The position numbers were made by a program, and so were the translations under genes. A DNA stretch of 11,164 nucleotides from NCBI GenBank assembly GCA_963578705.1, contig CAUZDT010000038.1, forward strand, positions 1-11,164, written 5' to 3'. Within the stretch, counting starts at the first letter, position 1; each line of letters starts with the position of its first letter. This document shows positions 1-7,500 of this stretch, piece after piece. The DNA is from UBA8886 sp963578705. Lineage in GTDB: Archaea; Thermoplasmatota; Poseidoniia; MGIII; CG-Epi1. The notes under the pieces were generated by a model, which ran no database searches, was not told the DNA's origin, and saw only the letters and a list, made by a program, of their open reading frames with translations.

Positions 1-1090
1 CGACCTGGCGCCGATGTCGCAGGTGGCGCTCTGCCTGATGGGCGAGGGCGAGGCGTTCTACCGTGGCGAGCGGATGGACGCCACCGCTGCCTTGGCGAAA
101 GCGGGACTCGAGGCGCTCGAGCTCGAGGCGCGCGACGGGCTGGCGCTGATTAACGGCTCGAACGTGCTGACGGCGTGGGCAGCACTGCTGTTGCACGACA
201 CACAGCACTGGTTAAAGCTGCACGACATCGCCGCGGCGATGACGCTCGAGGCACTGCTCGCCAACCAGAAGCCATACGACGCGCGACTGCACGAACTGCG
301 CGGCTTCCGCGGCGCGCAGGAAGTGGCGGGCAACTTGCGGAAGCTGATGGCGGATAGCCCCATCCTGGCGGCGCACGGCGAGAAGGTGCAGGACGCCTAC
401 TCGATGCGCTCGACACCGCAGGTGGCGGGCGCACTACGCGACGCAGTGCGCCACGCCGTCGGCGAAGTGGAGACCGAGCTGAACGGCGTCGGCGACAATC
501 CCATATTCCTTACCGAGGAGAAGGAGGTGCTCACAGGCGCCAACTTCCAGGGCACACCGGTCGCACTGCCGCTAGAGATGGTCGGGACCGGGTTGAGCAT
601 GATTGCCGTATTGAGCGAGCGGCGGCTGAACCGGCTCACCAACCCTGCGCTCTCGGCGGGGCTGCCGCCCTTCCTGGCCGAGAAGCCGGGGCTCCACTCG
701 GGGATGATGCTGGCGCAATACACCGCCGACGCGCTGATTGTCGAGGCGCGCATCCTGTCGCACCCCGCCGTCAACCAGTCCATCCCCGCCGCCGCCGACC
801 AGGAGGATTTCGTCTCGATGGGGCTGACCACAATGCAGAAGGCACAGCAGATTCTCGACAACTGCTTCGGCGTGCTCGCCATTGAGATGATGGCCGCCGC
901 GCAGGCGCTAGACCTGCGCGGCGACGAGCCGGCAGCCGGCACCGCTGCCGCACGCGGGGTAATCCGCAAGCACGTTTCACACCTTGACGAGGACCGGCCG
1001 CTCTACCGCGACCACAACCGGCTGGTGCCGCTGCTGCGCTCGCCCGACATCACCAGCGCGGTCGAGGTGGCCGTCGGTAAACTGGCCTAG
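1..1090 (+). CDS. hutH: Histidine/aromatic amino acid ammonia-lyase (HutH/PAL family), N-terminus outside window
   Basis: This is the C-terminal 362 residues of an MIO-dependent ammonia-lyase, which removes ammonia from histidine (giving urocanate) or an aromatic amino acid. The family is usually about 500 residues with the cofactor-forming Ala-Ser-Gly near 142-144. The visible protein begins DLAP, the residues right after that triad, so the 5' end and the triad are cut off by the window edge. Counting that Asp as 1, family motifs seen are LINGSN (49-54), DAYSMR (131-136, catalytic Tyr and Arg region), GDNPIF, NFQGTP (181-186), LSERR, GLPPFL, and QEDFVSMG (267-274). The first two bases of the MIO-side Gln/Glu motif region and the downstream EDRPLYRDHN stretch are intact, with no frameshift. 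HAL normally has NFHxxP; the Gln here is PAL-like, so the substrate is uncertain. The TAG stop overlaps the stop of the convergent aminotransferase gene in a shared CTAG. The family is sure; histidine as substrate is only likely. Confidence 0.9.
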   Translation, partial: DLAPMSQVALCLMGEGEAFYRGERMDATAALAKAGLEALELEARDGLALINGSNVLTAWAALLLHDTQHWLKLHDIAAAMTLEALLANQKPYDARLHELRGFRGAQEVAGNLRKLMADSPILAAHGEKVQDAYSMRSTPQVAGALRDAVRHAVGEVETELNGVGDNPIFLTEEKEVLTGANFQGTPVALPLEMVGTGLSMIAVLSERRLNRLTNPALSAGLPPFLAEKPGLHSGMMLAQYTADALIVEARILSHPAVNQSIPAAADQEDFVSMGLTTMQKAQQILDNCFGVLAIEMMAAAQALDLRGDEPAAGTAAARGVIRKHVSHLDEDRPLYRDHNRLVPLLRSPDITSAVEVAVGKLA

Positions 1091-2433
1091 AGCGCGGCGC
1101 GAACGCGCGAAAGCAGCTCGACTATCTCGTCGGCCGCAATCACCAGCGGCAGCCGGAAACGGATTGAGCTGGCGCCGGACTTGAGCGCCATCACCTTCTG
1201 CGCTGTCAGCGAGGCCATCAGTGCGTCGCGCTCCCCCGCCGACGGCAGCGTAAAAGCGATGAGGCTGCCGACGCCGCGCACGTTGCTGAAGCCGCCGGTC
1301 TCGCGCGCCAGTGTGCGCAGCCCAGCCAGCAATTCGGCGCCCCGCACGGCGGCGTTCTTGCCGAGGCCTCCGGCCTCAATGATGTCGAGGAAGCGGTGGC
1401 AGCGCACCATATCCGTCAGGTTGCCGCCGAAAGTGGAGTTAATGCGGCCCGACATCTGGAAGACGTTGTCGGCGACTTCGTCGATGCGCTCCGAGCAATA
1501 GATGCCGCAAACCTGCGTCTTCTTGCCAAAGGCGACGATGTCGGGCGCGACGTCATGGTGCTGCCAGAGCCACGGCTTGCCCGACCCCCAGAAGCCGGTC
1601 TGCACTTCGTCGTAAATCAGCAGCGCTTCGCGGGAGTCAGCGTAGTCGCGCAACGCCCGGAAGAATTCGGGGCGGAAGTGGTTGTCGCCGCCTTCACCCT
1701 GCAGCGGCTCGAGCAGGATGGCGGCGATGCGGTCGCCGTGCTGCGCGAAGGCGGCCTCGATTTCGGCGCAAGCGCGTGCTTCCTCGGCGGCGATGTCGTT
1801 AGCGACCTCGCCGTCGGGGCCGAACTCAATGGTCGGGTTGTGGACCCGCGGCCAGTCGAACTTGGGGAAGAGCCCGATTTTGTCGGGCACGGTATTGGTC
1901 AGCGAGAGGGTGTAGCCGCTGCGGCCGTGGAACGCGTCGCGCAGGTGCAGGATTACGAGGTCGTTTACGTCGGCCCCAAAGTCGGTGCGCCCCAGCTTGC
2001 GCGCCTTCCAGTCAAACGCCGTCTTGAGCGCGTTTTCGACCGCCAGCGCCCCGCCGGCGACCCAGAAGTGGTATGGAAAGCCCGAGGGGGTGGCGCGGGT
2101 CGCGAACGCTTCGACGAAGCCGGCCATCTCCCGGGTGTAAAGATCGGAATTAGCGGGGTTGGCAGTGGCGACCGCGCGCACTTTCGCGAGGAATTCCGGG
2201 GTCTGCAGCATCGGGTGGTTGTAGCCCACCGGCCACGAGGCGAAGCAGGTGAAGCAGTCGAGAAACTCCGTTGCGGTTCTGGCGTCGTAGAGCCAGACAC
2301 CATGCGACCGCTCCAGGTCTAGCACGACGTCGTAGCCGTCAACCAGCTGGTGCCGCCGCAAAACTTCGTGGACGCTGGTCGCTGCGATACCGTGCGCGGC
2401 GGGTGTAGCGGTTCCGGACAACGACGCTTCCAT
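1087..2433 (-). CDS. lat: L-lysine 6-aminotransferase (lysine epsilon-aminotransferase)
   Basis: A 448-residue PLP-dependent class III (fold type I) aminotransferase that moves the epsilon-amino group of lysine to 2-oxoglutarate, giving aminoadipate semialdehyde (cyclising to piperideine-6-carboxylate) and glutamate. It follows the known LAT sequence (Mycobacterium Rv3290c type) along its length: VHEVLRRHQLVDG near 21-33, VAGGALAVENALKTAFDWK (125-143), the Glu-switch motif EPLQGEGGDNHFRPEF (242-257), the PLP-ring Asp in YDEVQTG (D275), the Schiff-base Lys in FGKKTQVCG (K304 by alignment with the family), INSTFGGNL (331-339) and the substrate-carboxylate Arg region RFRLPL near 425-430. The ATG start leaves about 20 residues before the conserved region, as in known members. 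No Shine-Dalgarno or TATA box is visible in the 31-bp gap before it, so it is probably expressed from the upstream DUF167-Toprim transcript. The TAG stop overlaps that of the ammonia-lyase gene. Lysine catabolism or production of a lysine-derived solute are possible roles. Confidence 0.92.
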   Translation of the reverse strand: MEASLSGTATPAAHGIAATSVHEVLRRHQLVDGYDVVLDLERSHGVWLYDARTATEFLDCFTCFASWPVGYNHPMLQTPEFLAKVRAVATANPANSDLYTREMAGFVEAFATRATPSGFPYHFWVAGGALAVENALKTAFDWKARKLGRTDFGADVNDLVILHLRDAFHGRSGYTLSLTNTVPDKIGLFPKFDWPRVHNPTIEFGPDGEVANDIAAEEARACAEIEAAFAQHGDRIAAILLEPLQGEGGDNHFRPEFFRALRDYADSREALLIYDEVQTGFWGSGKPWLWQHHDVAPDIVAFGKKTQVCGIYCSERIDEVADNVFQMSGRINSTFGGNLTDMVRCHRFLDIIEAGGLGKNAAVRGAELLAGLRTLARETGGFSNVRGVGSLIAFTLPSAGERDALMASLTAQKVMALKSGASSIRFRLPLVIAADEIVELLSRVRAAL

Positions 2434-2464
2434 TGCGACCGGCGCGGCGGAGGCCTGCTGCGGT

Positions 2465-2860
2465 TTAAGCCTGACGGCTGCGCAGCTTGCGCTCCAGCGC
2501 CGGCAGCTCCTCGACGCAGCTGATATCGCCGCGCGAAATCAGCGCCAGTTCGCGCCGCAGTTCCAGGTCGGGCTGCAGGTCGCTGGCACGGCCGAGTTCG
2601 GCGAGCTTGCGCGCCAGCCGGCCGCCGGTGCGGTCCCAGTCGGTGAGGATGGCGATGCGACCGCGCGACCCCAGTTGCGCAGCCAGCGCCTCGACGGTCT
2701 GCAGCACCGAGTTGCCGCAGTTGAGCGAGACCAGTTCCAGCTCGCAGAACCGGGCCAGCGCGGCGATGTCGCGCTGGCCCTCGATGATGACCGGCCCCGG
2801 GAACTCCTCGATTTTTTCGAGCCACTGCTCCAGCGCGGCAAGCCGCTCAGCGTCGTTCAA
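2465..2860 (-). CDS. Small stand-alone Toprim-domain protein (archaeal)
   Basis: A 131-residue protein that is almost all Toprim domain, the metal-binding fold of DnaG primases, topoisomerases and RNase M5. The two Toprim signatures are present: the conserved Glu in VIIEGQRD (E27) and the DxD in ILTDWDRTG (D74 and D76), with LNCGN between. Small archaeal proteins of this type are known by sequence, but their reaction is not settled; a nuclease or RNA-processing role is inferred from the fold only. I choose the TTG at 2860 as the start: it overlaps the TGA stop of the upstream DUF167 gene (TTGA junction), a GGAGG lies 7 nt before it, and the conserved protein begins right after. A longer reading from 2926 would add an unconserved, Arg-rich stretch that merely overlays the DUF167 gene. 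It ends with TAA 31 bp before lat. Confidence 0.82.
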   Translation of the reverse strand: MNDAERLAALEQWLEKIEEFPGPVIIEGQRDIAALARFCELELVSLNCGNSVLQTVEALAAQLGSRGRIAILTDWDRTGGRLARKLAELGRASDLQPDLELRRELALISRGDISCVEELPALERKLRSRQA

Positions 2861-3159
2861 CCTAGTGCCTCCAGCCGTGCCAGTAGCTCGTCGCGTTCGA
2901 GCGACAACCGCACCTGCTTCGAGCATGAGCGGTGGCCGCGCACCAGTTCAGCGCTGTCGGACTCCAGCTCCAGTTCCCGCTCCAGCAGCGCCAGCAGCGC
3001 CGCATTAGCGCGCCCGCTGCTGGCGGGCGCGCTGACCCTGACCGCCAGCGCCCCGCGCCACTCGCCGAATTCCCCGAGCGCATCGCGGCTGGCGCCGGGG
3101 GCTACGCGCAGCGTTAGCAAGGTTCCGCCCTCAATCGCCTGGAGCGCAGCCCCGGCCAT
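2857..3159 (-). CDS. DUF167 / UPF0235 (YggU-like) protein
   Basis: A 100-residue protein of the DUF167 family, widespread in bacteria and archaea and without a firmly assigned function. Diagnostic features are LRVAPGASRD (17-26), then the core LAVRVSAPASSGRANAAL (around 38-55, matching the family's v.v.aPp..GkAN pattern), and the C-terminal VRGHRSCSKQVRL, equivalent to the family's v.i..G..sr.K...i. The length is normal (about 95-110). The ATG at 3159 lies 24.5 bp from the centre of the TATA-like box at 3180-3187 and has no Shine-Dalgarno, which suggests a leaderless transcript. Its TGA stop overlaps the TTG start of the Toprim gene. It heads a likely three-gene operon (DUF167, Toprim, lat). 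The family is clear from the motifs; the role is unknown. Confidence 0.88.
   Translation of the reverse strand: MAGAALQAIEGGTLLTLRVAPGASRDALGEFGEWRGALAVRVSAPASSGRANAALLALLERELELESDSAELVRGHRSCSKQVRLSLERDELLARLEALG
2868..2872 (-). promoter_or_regulatory. Shine-Dalgarno site of the Toprim gene
   Basis: On the minus strand GGAGG sits 7 nt before the TTG start at 2860, inside the end of the DUF167 gene. It matches the 16S rRNA anti-Shine-Dalgarno core and decides the TTG start. It is one of the few clear ribosome binding sites in a window where other genes appear leaderless. Confidence 0.75.
3007..3033. repeat. Perfect 11-bp GC-rich inverted repeat, 5-nt loop
   Basis: Arms 3007-3017 (agcgcgcccgc) and 3023-3033 (gcgggcgcgct) are exact reverse complements around tgctg. 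It lies within the DUF167 coding sequence over the conserved SAPASSGRANA segment, so it may be only a result of Ala/Arg/Gly-rich codons. It would form a very stable hairpin in the transcript of either strand. Confidence 0.6.
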
Positions 3160-3179
3160 TGGCCCTGAATGGGCCGCGC

Positions 3180-3187
3180 CTATTTAG
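3180..3187. promoter_or_regulatory. Shared bidirectional TATA box (ctatttag) between DUF167 and ABC ATPase genes
   Basis: The near-palindrome ctatttag reads TATTTA on the plus strand and TAAATA on the minus strand, in otherwise GC-rich DNA. Its centre (3183.5) is exactly 24.5 bp from the first base of the plus-strand GTG at 3208 and 24.5 bp from the first base of the minus-strand ATG at 3159. Archaeal TATA boxes sit about 25-27 bp before the transcription start, so both genes would start transcription at, or within a base or two of, their start codon. I see the sequence and the spacing; the shared use in both directions is inference. Confidence 0.65.
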
Positions 3188-3207
3188 CCGGGCAGGAATG
3201 GGTCGCA

Positions 3208-3921
3208 GTGATTCAAGTCAGGGGGCTGACGCGCTACTACGGGAAGTTGTGCGCGGTGCGCGACGTCAGCTTCGAGGTCCACCGCGGCGAAGTCTTCGGC
3301 CTGCTTGGGAGTAACGGCGCCGGCAAGTCGACGACCATCAAGATGCTCTGCGGGCTGCTCAAGCCGACCCGCGGCAGCGTGAGCATCGCAGGGGTGGATC
3401 TGGCGCGCCACCCGCTGCGAGCCAAGGCGATGCTGGGCTACCTCCCCGAAAATCCGGTGCTCTACGACCGGCTGACGGGAATGGAGATGCTCGAGCTGGT
3501 GGGGGCGCTGCGCAAGCTCTCGCCCAAGCTACTGAGGCAACGCGCCGAATACTACGGTAAGGCGCTTGGCCTGGAGGGGCAGATACAGTCCGAAGTCGGC
3601 ACCTACTCGAAGGGGATGCGGCAGAAGCTGGCGATTGCGATGACGCTGGTCCACGACCCGGAGGTAGTACTGCTCGACGAACCGGCGGCCGGGCTCGACC
3701 CGCGCTATACCCGCTTGTTGAAGGAATGGGTGCGCAACCTCTCGCAGGGCGGCCACACGGTGCTGCTCTCGACCCACATCACCGAGATGGCCGCATCGCT
3801 CTGCGACCGTATCGCGGTCATCGACCACGGGCGGCTACTCTCGGTCGGGACGGTGCTGGAGCTGCTCAATTCGACCTCGAGCGCCACGCTCGAGGACGCG
3901 TTCATCCGGCTGGTTGGCTAG
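3208..3921 (+). CDS. ABC transporter ATP-binding protein (ABC-2 / CcmA-NatA type)
   Basis: A 237-residue ATPase subunit of an ABC-2-type exporter. It shows the Walker A GSNGAGKST (34-42), a Q-loop region GYLPENPVLY (77-86) in which Glu stands at the usual Gln place, as is common in this subfamily, the signature TYSKGMRQK (132-140), Walker B VVLLDEP (153-159, catalytic E158), a D-loop GLDP and the switch His in STHITE (H190). Its C-terminus TLEDAFIRLVG is typical of the ABC-2 drug/polymer export group. I prefer the GTG at 3208 over the ATG at 3169: it gives the usual MIQVRGLTRYYGK beginning, and it lies 24.5 bp from a TATA box at 3181-3186 that would fall inside the longer reading. No permease gene is in the window, so the partner and substrate are unknown. 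The stop overlaps that of mptE in a shared CTAG. Confidence 0.9.
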   Translation: MIQVRGLTRYYGKLCAVRDVSFEVHRGEVFGLLGSNGAGKSTTIKMLCGLLKPTRGSVSIAGVDLARHPLRAKAMLGYLPENPVLYDRLTGMEMLELVGALRKLSPKLLRQRAEYYGKALGLEGQIQSEVGTYSKGMRQKLAIAMTLVHDPEVVLLDEPAAGLDPRYTRLLKEWVRNLSQGGHTVLLSTHITEMAASLCDRIAVIDHGRLLSVGTVLELLNSTSSATLEDAFIRLVG

Positions 3922-4550
3922 AATTCCAACACCGGGTATTCCTGCGCGGCGGCGCGCAATATGCGCTGCGCCCACGCCAGCTTACGCCGCTTGAGCCGGC
4001 CCCGGCTGTGCCCCGAATAAGGCCCCGCGGCGTCGAAGCTGAAGCCCGCCAGCCGCACGCGGCGCGCGCCTAGGGCGAGCGCCGCCAGCACGGCGCGGTC
4101 GCCATCGGTAAAGCCCCCCCAGCACGCGACGCCCGCAGCGGGGCGCGCCGCGGTCAGCGCCGCCGGACGCAGTCGCGGCAGCCATTCTCCGAGCGCGGCG
4201 AGGTTATCGCCGTGGCCGTGGACCACCAGCGCCGCGCCACGGGCCTCGGCCCAGCGCAAGTCGTCGCGGTAGCCGTCCAGATCGCTCACCACCAGCGCCG
4301 GCACGCGCTCGCGCTCGCGGCAGGCACGCACCGCGCCGTCGGCGGCGACCATCGCGCCACGCGGAAGCGCTTCGCTCGGGCGCAGCCCCGCGCCGACGAT
4401 GACCACGCTGCGGCCCTGGAATCGCGGCAGGTCGCCTGACGGGCGGCCGAGTCGTTGCAGCAGCCGCAGGGCTACCGCTTCGCGTCGCGGGTCGTGGCCG
4501 AACTCACGTTCAAGGCGCGCCTGCAGCGGCCACCACCACTCCAGGTTCAG
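3918..4550 (-). CDS. mptE: MptE-like 6-hydroxymethyl-7,8-dihydropterin pyrophosphokinase, apparent CTG start
   Basis: A 210-residue protein of the archaeal MptE (DUF115-related) family, which transfers pyrophosphate from ATP to 6-hydroxymethyl-dihydropterin in methanopterin/folate synthesis and replaces bacterial FolK. Motifs, numbered from the CTG: IVGAGLRPSE (51-60, nucleotide loop), VVSDLDG (87-93), VHGHGDN (110-116), GGFTDGDRA (145-153) and LAGFSFD (167-173), then a Lys/Arg-rich KRRKLAWA near the end. The first ATG/GTG/TTG in frame is a GTG at 4406, but that would start right at the nucleotide loop. The frame stays open upstream with good codon use and family-like content (MNLEWWWPLQARLEREFGHD), back to a CTG at 4550 that overlaps the TGA stop of the surface-protein gene (CTGA). 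About 210 residues is near the length of known members; 162 would be short. Either CTG is a real start or the base is an error for ATG. The family call is firm, the start less so. Confidence 0.78.
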   Translation of the reverse strand: MNLEWWWPLQARLEREFGHDPRREAVALRLLQRLGRPSGDLPRFQGRSVVIVGAGLRPSEALPRGAMVAADGAVRACRERERVPALVVSDLDGYRDDLRWAEARGAALVVHGHGDNLAALGEWLPRLRPAALTAARPAAGVACWGGFTDGDRAVLAALALGARRVRLAGFSFDAAGPYSGHSRGRLKRRKLAWAQRILRAAAQEYPVLEF

Positions 4551-7500
4551 AGCGGGTTGCCGCCTTCGTCGCAGGGAACTTCTTCGCCCGAGTCGGGGTC
4601 GATGTAGTAGAACGAGCCATCCTCGTCCTCGTATATTTCGACCTCGTATTCCTCTTCATCATCGCTCACTTCGTCGTCGTAGTCGTCAGTGAAGCTGAAG
4701 TCCTCGTCGGCGGAAGCTACGGTACCGCCGCCGCTCAGGAGGTCCATCAGGTTGCTCTCCTCCCGCGCCTCTTCGCGCGCGGTGCGGACCGACTCAATCG
4801 CCTCAATCTTGCGCTGGGTCGACTCGTACGCCTCGGTAATCTCGGTCAGCTTGGAGAACTGCTCGTCGCGCTCCATCTGCAGGACATATGCCAGCTGTTC
4901 CTCAATCTGCCCCAAATCGGTGCGGGTTTCGACCAGCCGGGTCAGGGTGCCGTGGAACCGCTTGGCGAGCAGCTCCATGTCGGGCTCAGCCAAATCCAGC
5001 TTGAGCTGTTCCGCAGCCGCGGTTTCAGCTACCTCGGCAGCCTCCAGTTCGGCTAGCCGCTCTGTGGCGGCAATCTGCTGGGCCTTGACCAGTATTTCGT
5101 TGAAGGCCGAAAGGTGGGCCTCCAGCTTGGTCGCGACGCGGGATGCGTCGTAAGCTGCTACCTCGAGTAGCTCCTCACGACCCTTGGAGGTCTCAAGGCG
5201 CTGCTCGACTTCTGCCAGACGGGCTCTTTCTTGCTTGTTCATGCTTTCACCAGTGAATCCGCTCGTGCGGACGTTATACGCTGCGGCGGCCATTAACAGG
5301 CCCAGAACCAGCCCGCCTACTAGGACGAGGAAACCGCGGTTCCAGTTATCTGCTACCATCACGCTCTCGGCTTCCGCCACCGTTACTTCCTGGCCGACGG
5401 TGGTAGTCACCGCGCCAGAGTTGTCGACCGCGGTGACCTGGACCTGGTAGGTGCCGGGCACCGCGTAGGCGTGCTTCAGATTCAGCGTGCTCTGACCAGC
5501 CAGGCCACTACCGCTGAAGGAAATCTGCGAGCCGTCACCGAAGTCGACCACCAGCATCACAATGCTGCCGTCGCCATCGGTCGGGACCGCCAGGATAAAT
5601 TCGACCGTATTCTCCTCAACCATGCTGACACTATTGCCGTCAACCGTGACGCCCTCATCCTCGCTCACCGATGGTGCCGGGACCGATGGTGCGCTATTAC
5701 CGGCGGTTACCGCCGCGCTGAAACTTGTTACCTGTCCAAGGCCGTCGGTGGCGACCAGCGAGATGGTGTAGTCGCCCGCCATGTCGTAGGTGTGGCCTTG
5801 CGAGGCGCCGCCGTCAGCCATGCTGCTGCCGTCGCCGAAATCCCAGTCAATTGTCAGGCCCCCTGCAGAGCCAGAGAGTGCAAAGGTGTGCAGGGAACCG
5901 GCCATGGCGCCAGCCGTGCTGAGCGACCAGCCGGAGATGTCCTGCGGCAGGTTGGGCGTAATCGAGATGACCTGCGAAGCGTCAGTGCCGTCAATCAAAG
6001 GGTGAACCGTGAATCCGGCAGAGCTCGCCGCGGTCGCGCCAGCCGGGACAATGACCGTCAACTCGACCGTCTGGAAGCCGCCCTTGGCGATGTGGAAGCT
6101 GGTCATCGAGAAGCGCAGGTTGTCGTAGCCGGCGGTGACGACGATGGTGTAGTCGGTCGCGACGTTACCGGTATTGGTCACCGTAATCACCGTGGTCGCC
6201 GAAGTGCCGGGGTTGAGCAGGAAGCTGTTGTCGGCCGCGCCCACGCCCGCGCTGCGCGCGTCACTGGCGATACTGAGGGTCACGCTGGCGCTGCCGCCGC
6301 CCGAAGTTAGTACTGTGAGTGTGGAACTGCCGGTGGCGGGCTGGCTCTCCGGCACCGCCACAAACAAGTTGAAGTCGAAGTCGGCGCCTACGGCAAGGAT
6401 GCCGGTCGAGGTAGTGCTAAGCGAGGTCCAGCCGTTGGCCTCGCTGCTGCCAGTAATGCCGAACGTATAGGACGCGACGCCGTTACCGGTATTGGTGATT
6501 GTGCCCACAACAGTGAACGAGTCGCCGGGATAGATAGTCGCCGGTGCGCTGCCCAAGCTTATGCTCGAGCCAGTTACCAACCCAGCACTGCTGTCTGCCG
6601 AGTCACTGCCGGAAGCGCCACCGGTTGCGGTGAGAGTGACAGTGTCGCTGTCTCCATGCGCAGCGCCTGCCGGCACGTCATGGGTAACGGTGACTAGCGC
6701 CACTTCACCCATACTCAGTATTAGTGAGGCGCTGGAGGCGGACGAGGACCAGCTACCACTGGTTGAAATTGCAAAGGTATCGCCACCGTTGCCGGTGTTC
6801 TGCACCTGGAAACTATGGCTCGTGGAACTGCCCGGTGCACCTTCCTGAGCGCCGGTTACCGCAGTGACCGCCACTCCGTACGCTTGTGCAACGGTGTAGG
6901 TCATGGTGTGCGCATCGGTTGCGGTGCCGTCATTCTGTGACACGATGTCGACATCGAACTCGTCCATAACGCCCATCGCAACAATCGGAACGGTGACTGT
7001 GAGGTCAAAGGTAGCGGAGGTCCCGTATGCCACGGAGACAGTAGCCGGGTAGCTCAGGGGCCAGCCCGCAAAGCTGCTGGCGCTGACATTATAGATGTCA
7101 TTGGCGTTGCCGCTGTTGGTAATCGTGAAGGTAATCGTGCGGTCGCCCGGCACGCCTGAGGCGTCAACCGGCTCATCCATATCAGCACCACCCACATAGT
7201 CGACGAAGAATGTGTCAGTGCCGGCGTCACCGGTCGCGGCCACCCCGATGCTGTCCTCGGCGCCGAAAGTCGCCGTGCGGGTTCCACCACGGTCAATGAG
7301 GTCGGCCAGATCAAGCGAGGTCGAGTAGGTGCCATCGCCGTTACTGGCCAGCGCCAGGGTGCCGTAGTGCTGGAGGTCGGCCCAGACTGTCAGCGAGTCG
7401 CCGTCGTCCTCGTTGGCGTCGGTCACGCTGGCGGTGAAAGTGTAGGTGTCGTTATCGCGCATCGCGGTGCCATTAGCGGTGAAGGCCGGAGCGTCGTTGA

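Noticed and set aside
106..136. Repeated ctcgag/gaggcg units near the start of the ammonia-lyase gene
   Set aside because: They encode a Leu-Glu-Ala-rich helix in a conserved reading frame and need no other explanation.
1396..2322. A 308-codon open frame on the plus strand across the lat gene
   Set aside because: It is antisense to a gene with clear family motifs; long open frames opposite GC-rich genes are common, and its protein has no recognisable motif.
2861..2926. Toprim protein starting at 2926
   Set aside because: The extra 22 codons fully overlap the DUF167 gene, are not Toprim-like, and the TTG at 2860 has a good ribosome site and a TTGA junction.
5471..6310. A 279-codon plus-strand frame, and several shorter ones, across the large surface-protein gene
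   Set aside because: All lie antisense to the intact 1,496-codon gene and have no promoter, ribosome site or family features; their Arg/Ala/Val-rich content is typical of shadow frames.
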